Source: Betaproteobacteria bacterium (lineage in GTDB: Bacteria; Pseudomonadota; Gammaproteobacteria; Burkholderiales; SG8-39). Taken from it: a stretch of 9,559 bases of DNA. The position numbers were made by a program, and so were the translations under genes. Below the pieces are notes generated by a model, which saw only the letters and a program-made list of their open reading frames with translations, made no database searches and had not been told where the DNA came from. How positions within the stretch are numbered: the stretch's first letter is position 1; each line of letters starts with the position of its first letter. The stretch covers positions 1 to 9,559 of the forward strand of contig SHXF01000141.1 in the NCBI GenBank assembly GCA_009693435.1, given 5' to 3'. Shown here in pieces: positions 1-6,675 of the stretch.

Positions 1-50
1 TGGCTCCCCGACCAGGGCTCGAACCTGGGACCTGCGGATTAACAGTCCGG
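1..50 (-). tRNA. tRNA-Asn(GUU) 3' fragment, candidate island attachment site (att)
   Basis: Read on the minus strand, this is the 3' part of a tRNA-Asn. It has the anticodon loop CTGTTAA with anticodon GTT (41-43), the 3' anticodon-stem strand (34-38), a variable region, an intact T arm (CCAGG TTCGAGC CCTGG, 13-29), the 3' acceptor strand TCGGGGA, discriminator G and an encoded CCA at position 1. The 5' half is absent. Beyond about position 50 there is no D arm, and no TCCCCGA acceptor strand to pair with the 3' strand. The window edge does not cause the loss, because the missing side lies inside the window. Retention of only the segment from anticodon stem to CCA is typical of the repeat left at the distal end of an element that integrated by tyrosine recombinase into a tRNA gene. 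A decayed tandem tRNA copy or an assembly-end chimera is the alternative. Confidence 0.8.
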
Positions 51-92
51 AGCTTGCAGTCCGGCGGTCGCCGTCCGAGTCATGCGGCGCTC

Positions 93-109
93 GGCTGCGC
101 ACCGCAGCC
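93..109. other. Small perfect hairpin downstream of the Bug pseudogene
   Basis: GGCTGCG (93-99) and CGCAGCC (103-109) form a perfect 7-bp GC-rich stem with a 3-nt loop. It lies 40 bp beyond the stop of the minus-strand Bug pseudogene and just inside the tRNA fragment. No T run follows on either strand, so a simple intrinsic terminator is doubtful. I see no gene in the rest of 51-149. Confidence 0.3.
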
Positions 110-149
110 ACCGCCCGCAACCAGCCCGCAGCGAATAATCTCCCGCGCA

Positions 150-1056
150 TCAATCCGCCGTAAACCCCGATGCCCTGACGTTAGGACCCCAGCGCTCGAT
201 GTCCGCCCGCATGATGGCGGCAAATTCCGCAGGCCCGGCGTAGGCTGGTTCGTTGCCGGATCGGAGAAAATTTTCGATCACCTCTTCGGTTTTCACCGCG
301 GCCGCGATCGCGTCGCTCAACCGGGCAATCGTTTCCGGCGGCGTCTTCGCCGCGACGAAAAATCCCAGCCAGGGTTCCACCGCAATGTCCTTGAAGCCCG
401 ACTCGATCAGGGTCGGCGCGTTGGGCAGGAAGCGCGAGCGGCGTGCGCCGGTGACGGCGAGCACGCGGATCCGCCCCGCCCTTGTAATGCACCGGCGTCA
501 GTTCCACGCCGGATGCGCGCGACAGCATGACGCCGGTCAGGTGCGGCGTTCCGCCCGCCGAGGTGGTGGCGTAGGTGGCCTGTTTCGGATTGGCTTTGGC
601 CCATTGCAGGAATTCGGCAAGCGATGTGACGCTCGCCGGCAGCATCGGCCCGGCGCTTACCGCGAGCGTCGATTTGGCGCAGATGGCGACCGGGGCGAAA
701 TCCCGGACCGGGTCGTAACTCAGTTTGCGATGGCTGTGCGGAAACACCGTCATCCGGAAATCCGGCGTGAACAGGATGAGGCTGCCATCGGCATCGCCGT
801 TTTTCACCAGGTCGACTGCAATCTGGCCATTGGCCCCGGGACGGTTTTCCACGATGACCGCCGGTGCGTAGCTGCCGCGCAGCCGCTCCGCGATAAGGCG
901 GGCGATCACATCCGTTCCGCCACCCGCGGCGGCGCCGACGATGATGCGCACCGTCTTGTTGCCGGCCTGCGCCAGCGTTCCAGACGCAAAGCCAGTGAGC
1001 GCGGCGGCAGCCGTGCCCGCGGCGGAATGGACCAGGAATCTGCGACGTGTTGGCAT
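150..1056 (-). pseudogene. Bug/TctC-family periplasmic solute receptor, broken by internal deletion and frameshift
   Basis: The family consists of extracytoplasmic receptors, mostly for carboxylates, that serve tripartite tricarboxylate transporters or act as sensors. The reading frame from ATG 1056 has a good ribosome site (AAGGA, 8 nt upstream). It begins with a Tat-like signal (TRRRFL at residues 3-8, then a hydrophobic Ala-rich stretch ending near LAQA). Typical Bug sequence follows (VGAAAGGGTDVIARL, VENRPGANG, TPVHYKGG), after which the frame turns to nonsense near 480. The correct C-terminal part resumes in another frame from about 473 (RIRVLAVTGARRS, LPNAPTLIESGF) to TGA at 150. Compared with the intact receptor at 8328-9314, about 30 residues between YKG and the IRVLAV motif are missing, so roughly 85-95 bp have been lost, not a multiple of three. 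The junction falls in a GGCGGGGCGG run. The hinge between the two lobes is lost, so function is unlikely. It lies 109 bp downstream of the CoA-transferase gene, probably as the last gene of that block. Confidence 0.85.
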
Positions 1057-1165
1057 GGGCGGGATCCTTCATTCAGGAAATGGGCAGTCGCATTCTTGGG
1101 GCAGCCTGCTGTGTGCGCCATCAAATGTTCAGGGTTCAGCTACATCGCGGTGACGCCGGCAAAGC

Positions 1166-2359
1166 TCAGATCGCGCCCTGCGCCCGCAGCGCCGCCAGCC
1201 CCGCTTCGTCATAACCCAGCGCCGCGAGTATCGCCCCGGTGTCCTCACCCAACGCCGGCGGCGGCAAACGCATCTGCGGCGGCGTTTCGCTCATGCGTAT
1301 GCCGCTGTTCACCAGGCTGATCGGGCCCATCTTCGGATGGGTCATCTCCACCTGCATGCCCAGGTGCGTGATCTGCGGATGTTCGAACACTTCCTTGAGA
1401 TTCAGGATCGGCGAGACCGGCACATCGCGCGCGTTCAACACCGTCAGCCAGTGGTCCCGCGCCTGCGTGGCAAAGCGTTCCTGCAGGATCGCATGCAGCG
1501 CATCGAAATTGCGGATGCGCGCCTCGAGGTCGAGGAAGCGCGGATCGTCCACGAGTTCGGGCCGCTCCACGCAGGTTGCGACGCCCTGCCAGAATTTCTG
1601 CGGCGAAGAAAGATGGATGACGAAGGGCAATTGGTCGGAGCCGAGGAAGCAATAGACCTGCGCCATGTGGGCGCGCGCTTCGCGGTCGGGAATTTCCCCG
1701 GTTGCCAGGTAGCGGGCGCCGCTCTCGCCGCTGAACGAGACGGTGGCCTGCAGCAGCGAGGTCTCCACCTTCTGGCCGATGCCATGGCGCGCGCGAGCCA
1801 GCAAGCCGCCTTGTATCGCGTAGCAGGCGTACATGCCGGTGAGCAGGTCGGATAACGGCGCGCCCAGGCCGGTCGGATTCTTCATGTCGATCAAGAGGCT
1901 CATCAAGCCGCCCATCGACTGGCCGATGGTGTCGTAGCCGGGACGGTCGCGGTACGGGCCGTCGGAGCCGTAGCCCGAAATGGAGCAGTAGACAATTTTC
2001 GGATTGATCGCGCGCACCGCCTCAAAGCCGATGCCGAGGCGCTCACCGACCCCAGGCCGCATGTTTTCGATGACGACGTCGGCGCCCTTCGCGAGCTGCA
2101 TGAACACTTGCACGCCGGCGGGCTTCTGGATATTCAAGGTGAGGCTTTTCTTGTTGCGGTTCAGCGCGCAGAAGGTCGGGCTGTAGGCGTCCGTGCCCCA
2201 TCCCCGGAACGGATCGCCCTGGCCGGGGACTTCGATCTTGATGATTTCCGCGCCGAGATCGGCGAGCAGCATGGACGCGAACGGACCGGTGATGTAATTC
2301 GCGACTTCGAGAATCCTGATGCCGTCGAGCGCCCCGGGCTTGCGTCCCGCCTCTGTCAT
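1166..2359 (-). CDS. CoA-transferase family III (CaiB/BaiF)
   Basis: This cytoplasmic enzyme moves CoA from a donor thioester to a free carboxylic acid, activating the acid for further breakdown. The 397-residue length is normal for the family. The N-terminal half carries the Rossmann-type CoA-binding signatures: LDGIRILEVANYITGPFAS near 11-29, LLADLGAEIIKIE at 31-43, LNRNKKSLTLN at 67-77 and the VVIENMRPG region at 95-103. The family's catalytic Asp, which forms the mixed anhydride in formyl-CoA transferase, is most likely Asp171 in PLSDLLTGMYA. GQKVETSLLQATVSF (195-209) matches the usual G-x-x-V-(D/E)-x-S-L-L motif. The start ATG overlaps the stop of the DUF35 gene by 4 bp (ATGA), so translation is probably coupled. 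Acid and CoA donor cannot be told from sequence. Members of this family are easily over-named (carnitine, formate, succinate), so no symbol is given. Confidence 0.93.
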   Translation of the reverse strand: MTEAGRKPGALDGIRILEVANYITGPFASMLLADLGAEIIKIEVPGQGDPFRGWGTDAYSPTFCALNRNKKSLTLNIQKPAGVQVFMQLAKGADVVIENMRPGVGERLGIGFEAVRAINPKIVYCSISGYGSDGPYRDRPGYDTIGQSMGGLMSLLIDMKNPTGLGAPLSDLLTGMYACYAIQGGLLARARHGIGQKVETSLLQATVSFSGESGARYLATGEIPDREARAHMAQVYCFLGSDQLPFVIHLSSPQKFWQGVATCVERPELVDDPRFLDLEARIRNFDALHAILQERFATQARDHWLTVLNARDVPVSPILNLKEVFEHPQITHLGMQVEMTHPKMGPISLVNSGIRMSETPPQMRLPPPALGEDTGAILAALGYDEAGLAALRAQGAI

Positions 2360-2772
2360 GCCGCTGCCGCCCTCGGCCGAAACTTCGGCAAGCGCATCCC
2401 GCCGCCGATTTCCTCGAACACCACTTCCACCGGCATGTCGCAGCGCAGCGCCTCCGGCGCGATGCCTTCAATGCCGGTGAGAAGCCGCGGGCCTTCCTCC
2501 AGCTCGACGCAGACGACCGCATAGGGCACATCGCCCTTGAACGCGGGGTGGTAGGCGCGATGGAACACCACGTACGACCAGACCTTGCCGCGCCCCGAGG
2601 TGGCCTTCCACTCGAATGCGAGCGAGCTGCACTCGGGGCAGATCACGCTCGGCGGAAAGCGGCTGGCGCCGCATCCGCTGCACTGCTGCAGCATCAGTTC
2701 GCCGCGCCTGGCCGCGTCCCAGAAGGGCTGCGACTCTTCGGAGGGCACCGGTATCGGTTTCGCGTAGTCCAT
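2356..2772 (-). CDS. DUF35 zinc-ribbon/OB-fold protein, partner of the thiolase-like enzyme
   Basis: A 138-residue protein with the two DUF35 parts. A rubredoxin-like zinc ribbon has four cysteines in two CxxC pairs (C31/C34 in CSGCG and C45/C48 in CPEC). A C-terminal OB-fold follows (about 55-135: GKVWSYVVFHRAYHPAF, PYAVVCVELEEGPRLLTG, MPVEVVFEEIG). The N-terminal PSEESQPFWDAARRGEL helix is also typical. Family members bind acyl-CoA, or brace a thiolase-like or hydratase subunit, as in the steroid side-chain retro-aldolase complex Ltp2-ChsH2. The gene starts 4 bp after the thiolase-like gene stops, with AGAAGG/AAGG purine stretches upstream of the ATG, and ends in a 4-bp overlap with the CoA-transferase gene. 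That tight order supports a two-subunit enzyme with the thiolase-like protein. The physical complex is inferred from gene order and family precedent. Confidence 0.92.
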   Translation of the reverse strand: MDYAKPIPVPSEESQPFWDAARRGELMLQQCSGCGASRFPPSVICPECSSLAFEWKATSGRGKVWSYVVFHRAYHPAFKGDVPYAVVCVELEEGPRLLTGIEGIAPEALRCDMPVEVVFEEIGGGMRLPKFRPRAAAA

Positions 2773-2776
2773 GGCC

Positions 2777-3904
2777 TTACCTTCTGAGAATCAAGGTGGA
2801 GTGGCAGACGGCGTTGCCGCCGTTGCCGCTCACCACGGCGATTTCGGCATCGGGAACCTGGCGTCCTTCGGCCTGGCCGCGCAGTTGGCGTACGGCTTCT
2901 GTGATCTGCAGCATGCCCTCGACGTAGGCCTCCGAGAGCATGCCCCCCGAGGTGTTGGTCGGCAGCGCCCCGCCCAGCTCCAGGCGGCCGTTCGCAACGA
3001 AGGCGCCGCCCTCGCCCTTTTTGCAGAAGCCGTAATCCTCCAGGGTCGCTAGCACGATGTAGGTGTAGGAGTCGTAGAGCTGCGCGGTGTCGACGTCGGC
3101 CGGGGTGATGCCGGCCATGCGGAACGCCCGCGCGCCGGACTCCTTCGCCGCGAGTTCGGTCAGGTGGTTGCCCCAGGTCCAGCCGCGCGAATGGTTGGCG
3201 CGCCCCATGCCCATCACGTGGACGGGCGGCTGCCTGAGGTCCTTCGCCCGCTCGGCCTTCGTCACGATCAGCGCGGCCGCGCCGTCGCTCGTCAGGCAGC
3301 AGTCGAGCAGGTGGAACGGCCAGACGATCCAGCGTGAGCGGTGATAGTCATCCAAGGTCATCGGCTCCTTCATCTGCGCGAGCGGATTCAACAGTGCGTG
3401 CTTGCGGAACGCCACCGCGATCGCGCCCAGCTGGTTGTGCGTGGTGCCGTACTCATGCATGTGGCGCGTCATGCCGAGGGCGTGATGGGCGGTGGCGCCG
3501 AACATGCCGAATTCCGGGCCGAATTCGTTGGCGGTCTCCATGCCCTCGTCCCCGCGCCGGGTGGCGCGCTTGTCGCCATGGAGGCAGAGCACCGTCTCGC
3601 ACATCCCCGCTTCGATGGCCATCATTGCGGTCTGCACCAGCAGCGGCGAGGTGGCGCCGCCCGCCGAGATGGACAGCCCGAACGCGGTGTCGATGCCCAG
3701 CTGTTCGGCGACGCGCTGATGATGCACGCGCACCGCGCCCATCAGGTGGCTGTGGGTGACGATGCCGTCGATGTCCGTTTTCTTCAGCCCGGCGTCCGCC
3801 AGCGCATTGTGCACGGCCGTCATCTGCAGGCCGTAGTCGCTTATTTCCGGCACCTTGCCGATGCGGCTCTGGCCGATGCCGGCGATCGCGTATTTGTCTT
3901 TCAT
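2777..3904 (-). CDS. Thiolase-superfamily protein (SCP-x/Ltp2-like), probable acyl-CoA C-C bond cleaving enzyme
   Basis: A 375-residue thiolase-fold protein, a normal length. It shows YAIAGIGQSRIGK at the N-terminus, GIVTHSH near 47-53, SDGAAALIVT (206-215), DSYTYIVLATLEDYGFC (278-294), TNTSGGMLSEAY (316-327) and GNGGNAVCHSTLIL (360-373). Where true thiolases have the nucleophilic Cys (CSSG/CASG), this protein has SISAGGATS (78-86). Where they have the GHP histidine it has SEAY (324-327). These changes resemble the DUF35-dependent thiolase-like branch, in which Ltp2 acts as a retro-aldolase on a beta-hydroxyacyl-CoA. Tyr278, Tyr281 or Tyr327 may serve in catalysis; this is inference. It heads a tight minus-strand block with the DUF35 and CoA-transferase genes. 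The start at 3904 has no clear Shine-Dalgarno sequence, so expression may be weak or the start may differ. The reaction (thiolysis, condensation or retro-aldol) is not settled by sequence. Confidence 0.9.
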   Translation of the reverse strand: MKDKYAIAGIGQSRIGKVPEISDYGLQMTAVHNALADAGLKKTDIDGIVTHSHLMGAVRVHHQRVAEQLGIDTAFGLSISAGGATSPLLVQTAMMAIEAGMCETVLCLHGDKRATRRGDEGMETANEFGPEFGMFGATAHHALGMTRHMHEYGTTHNQLGAIAVAFRKHALLNPLAQMKEPMTLDDYHRSRWIVWPFHLLDCCLTSDGAAALIVTKAERAKDLRQPPVHVMGMGRANHSRGWTWGNHLTELAAKESGARAFRMAGITPADVDTAQLYDSYTYIVLATLEDYGFCKKGEGGAFVANGRLELGGALPTNTSGGMLSEAYVEGMLQITEAVRQLRGQAEGRQVPDAEIAVVSGNGGNAVCHSTLILRR

Positions 3905-3979
3905 GGCTAGCCCGGTTGATCTGCGGTAAGTTGGTTCGGATTCGTTCAGGAATACAGCACGAGGGACGGAGAATACTCA
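3905..3979. promoter_or_regulatory. Divergent intergenic region between the thiolase block and the Bug stub
   Basis: These 75 bp separate the minus-strand thiolase-like gene from the plus-strand Bug stub and should hold the promoter of the thiolase/DUF35/CoA-transferase block. On the plus strand the ribosome site GGAG (3968-3971) sits 8 nt before ATG 3980. TTGGTT followed by TACAGC after 16 bp is a weak sigma-70-like pair for the plus strand. I see no convincing promoter boxes or operator palindrome for the minus strand. Confidence 0.3.
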
Positions 3980-4126
3980 ATGAAATGCATCACCGCCATA
4001 GCGCTTTTTTTATTTTCATTCGCAGCCGCAGCGCAGGACAAGTACTCGCCAAGGCCGATTCAATTGCTGATTCCGCTCGCGGCCGGCACCTCGGGCGTGG
4101 GCACTACCACGAGTCTCGCTAATTGA
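3980..4126 (+). pseudogene. Truncated Bug/TctC-family receptor, N-terminal 48-codon stub
   Basis: An ATG with a good ribosome site (GGAG, 8 nt spacing) opens a short frame that encodes a clear Sec signal peptide: MKCITAIALFLFSFAAAAQ, with predicted cleavage in the AAAAQ region. The start of a mature Bug protein follows: KYSPRPIQLLIPLAAGTSG, compare YPSRLIRIIVPWPAGG in the intact receptor at 8328-9314. The frame then degenerates (VGTTTSLAN) and stops at TGA 4124-4126. The rest of the roughly 320-residue protein is missing. Ten bases after the stop begins a REP-like repeat array, so a deletion or rearrangement at the repeats may have removed the gene body. It is divergent from the thiolase block, a common place for a receptor gene. 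A functional exported 48-residue peptide cannot be excluded but is less likely. Confidence 0.75.
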
Positions 4127-4135
4127 TTGCGAACT

Positions 4136-4323
4136 GGCGCCCTTCGACAGGCTCAGGGCGAACGGCGCCGGATCAATCCGTTCGGGCTGAGCTTGTCGAA
4201 GCCCTCGATTGCAAGAACGAGATTCGACATGCCCGCTTGGACCGGCGCCCTTCGACAGGCTCAGGGCGAACGGATGACAGGCTCAGGGCGAACGGAATCG
4301 GATAAATCCATTCGCGCTGAACC
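4136..4323. repeat. REP/BIME-like repeat array with inverted and direct units
   Basis: The array contains two identical 30-bp direct copies (4136-4165 and 4244-4273) and a third 20-bp partial direct copy (4276-4295), all with core TTCGACAGGCTCAGGGCGAA or part of it. An inverted copy with a variant core lies at 4178-4204, and a degenerate inverted piece at about 4308-4323. Copy 1 and the inverted copy can fold into a stem of about 24 bp with one G-T pair and two G-G mismatches around a loop of about 12 nt. This is the architecture of repetitive extragenic palindromes, which are mobilised or maintained by REP-associated tyrosine transposases (RAYT) encoded elsewhere. The array lies between the 3' ends of two converging genes (the plus-strand Bug stub and the minus-strand molybdenum hydroxylase) and directly abuts the stop of the latter. 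It may therefore serve as a transcription end or mRNA-stabilising structure. No gene is seen in 4127-4323. Confidence 0.85.
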
Positions 4324-6675
4324 TTACTTTCTGCTCTTGAGATGCCGGACGATCTGCTCCGGGCGGATCGGGGTTTCATTGATCTCGATGCCGAACATGG
4401 CCAGTGCATCGCACACTGCGTTCGCCAGTGTCACCGGCGGCGCGATCGCGCCGCCCTCGCCGAGACCCTTGACCCCCAGGGGATTCAACGGCGTGGGAAT
4501 CTGCTGGTGCACCAGTTTTACGTCGGGCATGTCGGAGGCGCGCGGCATGGTGTAGTCCAGGAAGGAGCCGTTCTGCAACTGGCCTTCGCTGTCGTAGCCG
4601 ATCTCCTCCAGCAGGCCGCCGCCTATGCCCTGCGCGACGCCGCCGATGATCTGGCCGTCGGCGAGCATCGGATTGACCACGGTGCCGCAATCGTGGGCCA
4701 CCGCATACTGCTCGATGGCCACGCGGCCGGTTTCCGCGTCCACCTCGACGATGGCGGCGTGCGCCGCGTAGGCCCAGGTCACCGTCGGCGGCTCGTAATA
4801 GAAGGTTTCCTCCAGTCCGGGCTCCAGTCCGCCTTGACGGACCCTATCCCAGCCGCGCGAATTGCGGGAGAGGTCGGCGAAGGAAATCGACGCCCCCGGC
4901 GCGCCGACCACGCCAACTCCGCCGTCGCGCAACTCCAGGTCGACCGTGGCGCATTCCAGCAGCACCGAGGCGATGTCGAAGCACTTCTTACGCAGCCGTT
5001 CGCTGGCGAAGTGTATGGCCGAGGACAGGTTCACCGTGCTGCGACTGGCGACGGTGCCGAATCCCATGGGAATCGCAGCCGTGTCTCCCAGCGTGACGAC
5101 GACGTTTTCCGGCGCGACCTGCCACCAGTCGGCGGCCACCTGCGCGAAGATGGTTTCCATCCCCTGTCCCTGCGAGGCGACGCCGGAACAGACGTGGATC
5201 TTGCCCGAGGGGTCGATGCGTATCGTCGCCCCCTCGAAGGGTCCGGCGCCGGTGCCCTCGGTGTAGCAGCCGATGCCCAGGCCGAGGTAGCGGCCTTCTT
5301 TGCGAAGCGCAGCCTGCCGCGCGCGAAACGCCTCGACCCCGCCCACTGCCTCCAGCGCCTTCGCCAGCGCACCGGGATAGTCGCCGCTGTCGTAGACGAT
5401 GGGCACGCCGTCGCGGTACACCATGCCCAGGGAATACGGCATCTCGTCGGCGCGGATCATGTTGCGGCGCCTCACCTCGGCGGGCTCCAGTCCCAGCGTT
5501 CGCGCCACCAGGTCCATGAGCCGTTCGGTCACCTGCACGGCCTCGGGGCGCCCGGCGCCGCGGTACGGGGCGTTGGGCACCTTGTTGGTCGCGGCGATAC
5601 GCGCGGTCACGGAGAAATTCGGAATCCTGTACGGCCCCTGCAGGTGCGCCGCGGTGTTCACCACCGGCGACACGCCCAGCGGGTTGTACGCGCCGCAATC
5701 CATGACGTAGCGGTCGTGGAACGCAAGAATGCGGCCCTCGCCGTCGAAGCCGATCTCGACATCGTGGACCTGGTCGCGCGAATGGCAGGAGGAGAGGAAG
5801 TGCTCGCTGCGATCCTCTATCCAGCGCACCGGGCGGCGCAGTTTGCGCGACAGGAAAGCGACGATCAGTTCGTCGGGATAGACGTGTCCCTTTACGCCGA
5901 AGCCCCCGCCCACGTCCGGCGCAATGCAGCGCACGCGGAACTCGGGCAGGCCGAGGGTCGCGGCGACTTCGCGGCGCACCCAGTGCACCACCTGGGTCGC
6001 CGACCAGATGGTGATGGAATCGGTGCGCAGGTCGTAGCTGCTCACCGCGCCGCGGCACTCGATCGGCATGGCTGCGTAGCGATGATGGCGGAAGATCTTG
6101 CGCAGCGTATGCGGCGCAGCGCGCAGCGCCTGGGCCGCGTTGCCCTTGTCGATCGAGAAGCCGCCGATGAGATTGGTGCCCAGATGCGCGTGCAGCACCG
6201 GCGCGCCTTCCTGCAGTGCCGTGTCCGGATCGATCACGACGGGGAGGGGTTCGAGGTCGACGACGACAAGCTCCGCTGCGTCCAGCGCGGCCATGCGGCT
6301 CTCTGCCACCACCACCGCGACGCCCTCGCCGACATGGCGCACGCAGTCCGTGGCGAGCAGCGGCTGGCGCGGATTGAGAATCTTGTGCTGCACCTGCGAA
6401 GTCCATTTTTTCGGCAGCGCCGCCTGGTTGTCGCGCAAGGTCGGCAGCTCGCGCACCAGGTCGGCGCCGGTGAGCACCAGCACCACGCCGGGGGCCGCCG
6501 CGGCGGCCGAGGTGTCGATGGCCCGGATCTTCGCGTGGGCATGGTCGCTGCGCACGAACGCCACGTGCAGCATCCCCGGCAGTTCGATGTCGGCGACGTA
6601 CTGGCCCTGGCCGAGCAGCAGCCGCTGGTCCTCGCGTCGCAGTACGGATGTTCCGACGAAACCCACGTTCACCAC
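4324..6675 (-). CDS. Xanthine dehydrogenase/aldehyde oxidase family, molybdopterin-binding large subunit (CoxL-like)
   Basis: This is the catalytic molybdenum subunit (783 residues, full length) that hydroxylates aldehydes or N-heteroaromatic rings with water as oxygen source. N-terminal domain (about 15-130): LRREDQRLLLGQGQYVADIELPGMLHVAFVRS region and HVGEGVAVVVAES. Molybdopterin domains: DVGGGFGVKGHVYPDE (254-269), APYRGAGRPE (369-378), SQGQGMET (501-508), GTVASRST (540-547), and KGLGEGG with the catalytic base Glu740. The active-site loop reads YRGAGR. It lacks the Cys of VAYRCSFR, so this is not a form I CO dehydrogenase. The 2Fe-2S and FAD subunits normally encoded next to it are absent here. 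Start: GTG codons at 6675, 6672 and 6666 compete. A GAAGG stretch directly abuts 6675 but sits 9 nt before 6666, so 6666 (780 residues) is a good alternative. The gene overlaps the end of the hydrolase gene by 7 bp as drawn, indicating coupled translation. Confidence 0.92.
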   Translation of the reverse strand: MVNVGFVGTSVLRREDQRLLLGQGQYVADIELPGMLHVAFVRSDHAHAKIRAIDTSAAAAAPGVVLVLTGADLVRELPTLRDNQAALPKKWTSQVQHKILNPRQPLLATDCVRHVGEGVAVVVAESRMAALDAAELVVVDLEPLPVVIDPDTALQEGAPVLHAHLGTNLIGGFSIDKGNAAQALRAAPHTLRKIFRHHRYAAMPIECRGAVSSYDLRTDSITIWSATQVVHWVRREVAATLGLPEFRVRCIAPDVGGGFGVKGHVYPDELIVAFLSRKLRRPVRWIEDRSEHFLSSCHSRDQVHDVEIGFDGEGRILAFHDRYVMDCGAYNPLGVSPVVNTAAHLQGPYRIPNFSVTARIAATNKVPNAPYRGAGRPEAVQVTERLMDLVARTLGLEPAEVRRRNMIRADEMPYSLGMVYRDGVPIVYDSGDYPGALAKALEAVGGVEAFRARQAALRKEGRYLGLGIGCYTEGTGAGPFEGATIRIDPSGKIHVCSGVASQGQGMETIFAQVAADWWQVAPENVVVTLGDTAAIPMGFGTVASRSTVNLSSAIHFASERLRKKCFDIASVLLECATVDLELRDGGVGVVGAPGASISFADLSRNSRGWDRVRQGGLEPGLEETFYYEPPTVTWAYAAHAAIVEVDAETGRVAIEQYAVAHDCGTVVNPMLADGQIIGGVAQGIGGGLLEEIGYDSEGQLQNGSFLDYTMPRASDMPDVKLVHQQIPTPLNPLGVKGLGEGGAIAPPVTLANAVCDALAMFGIEINETPIRPEQIVRHLKSRK

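Noticed and set aside
1..76. A complete tRNA-Asn gene.
   Set aside because: Positions 51-76 contain no D arm and no 5' acceptor strand able to pair with the 3' acceptor strand at 5-11.
253..1320. A 355-codon plus-strand frame over the Bug pseudogene.
   Set aside because: Low-complexity Arg/Ala/Gly-rich shadow of the minus-strand Bug remnant; no motif seen.
4136..4323. A CRISPR array.
   Set aside because: The repeats occur in both orientations with unequal spacing, spacers are not of uniform size, and no cas gene is present.
4123..4555. Short plus-strand frames containing repeated RQAQGER-like peptides.
   Set aside because: They are translations of the REP-like repeats and of the antisense of the molybdenum hydroxylase 3' end.
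4324..6675. Form I CO dehydrogenase large subunit.
   Set aside because: The active-site loop is YRGAGR and lacks the Cys of VAYRCSFR, and the small and medium subunit genes are absent.
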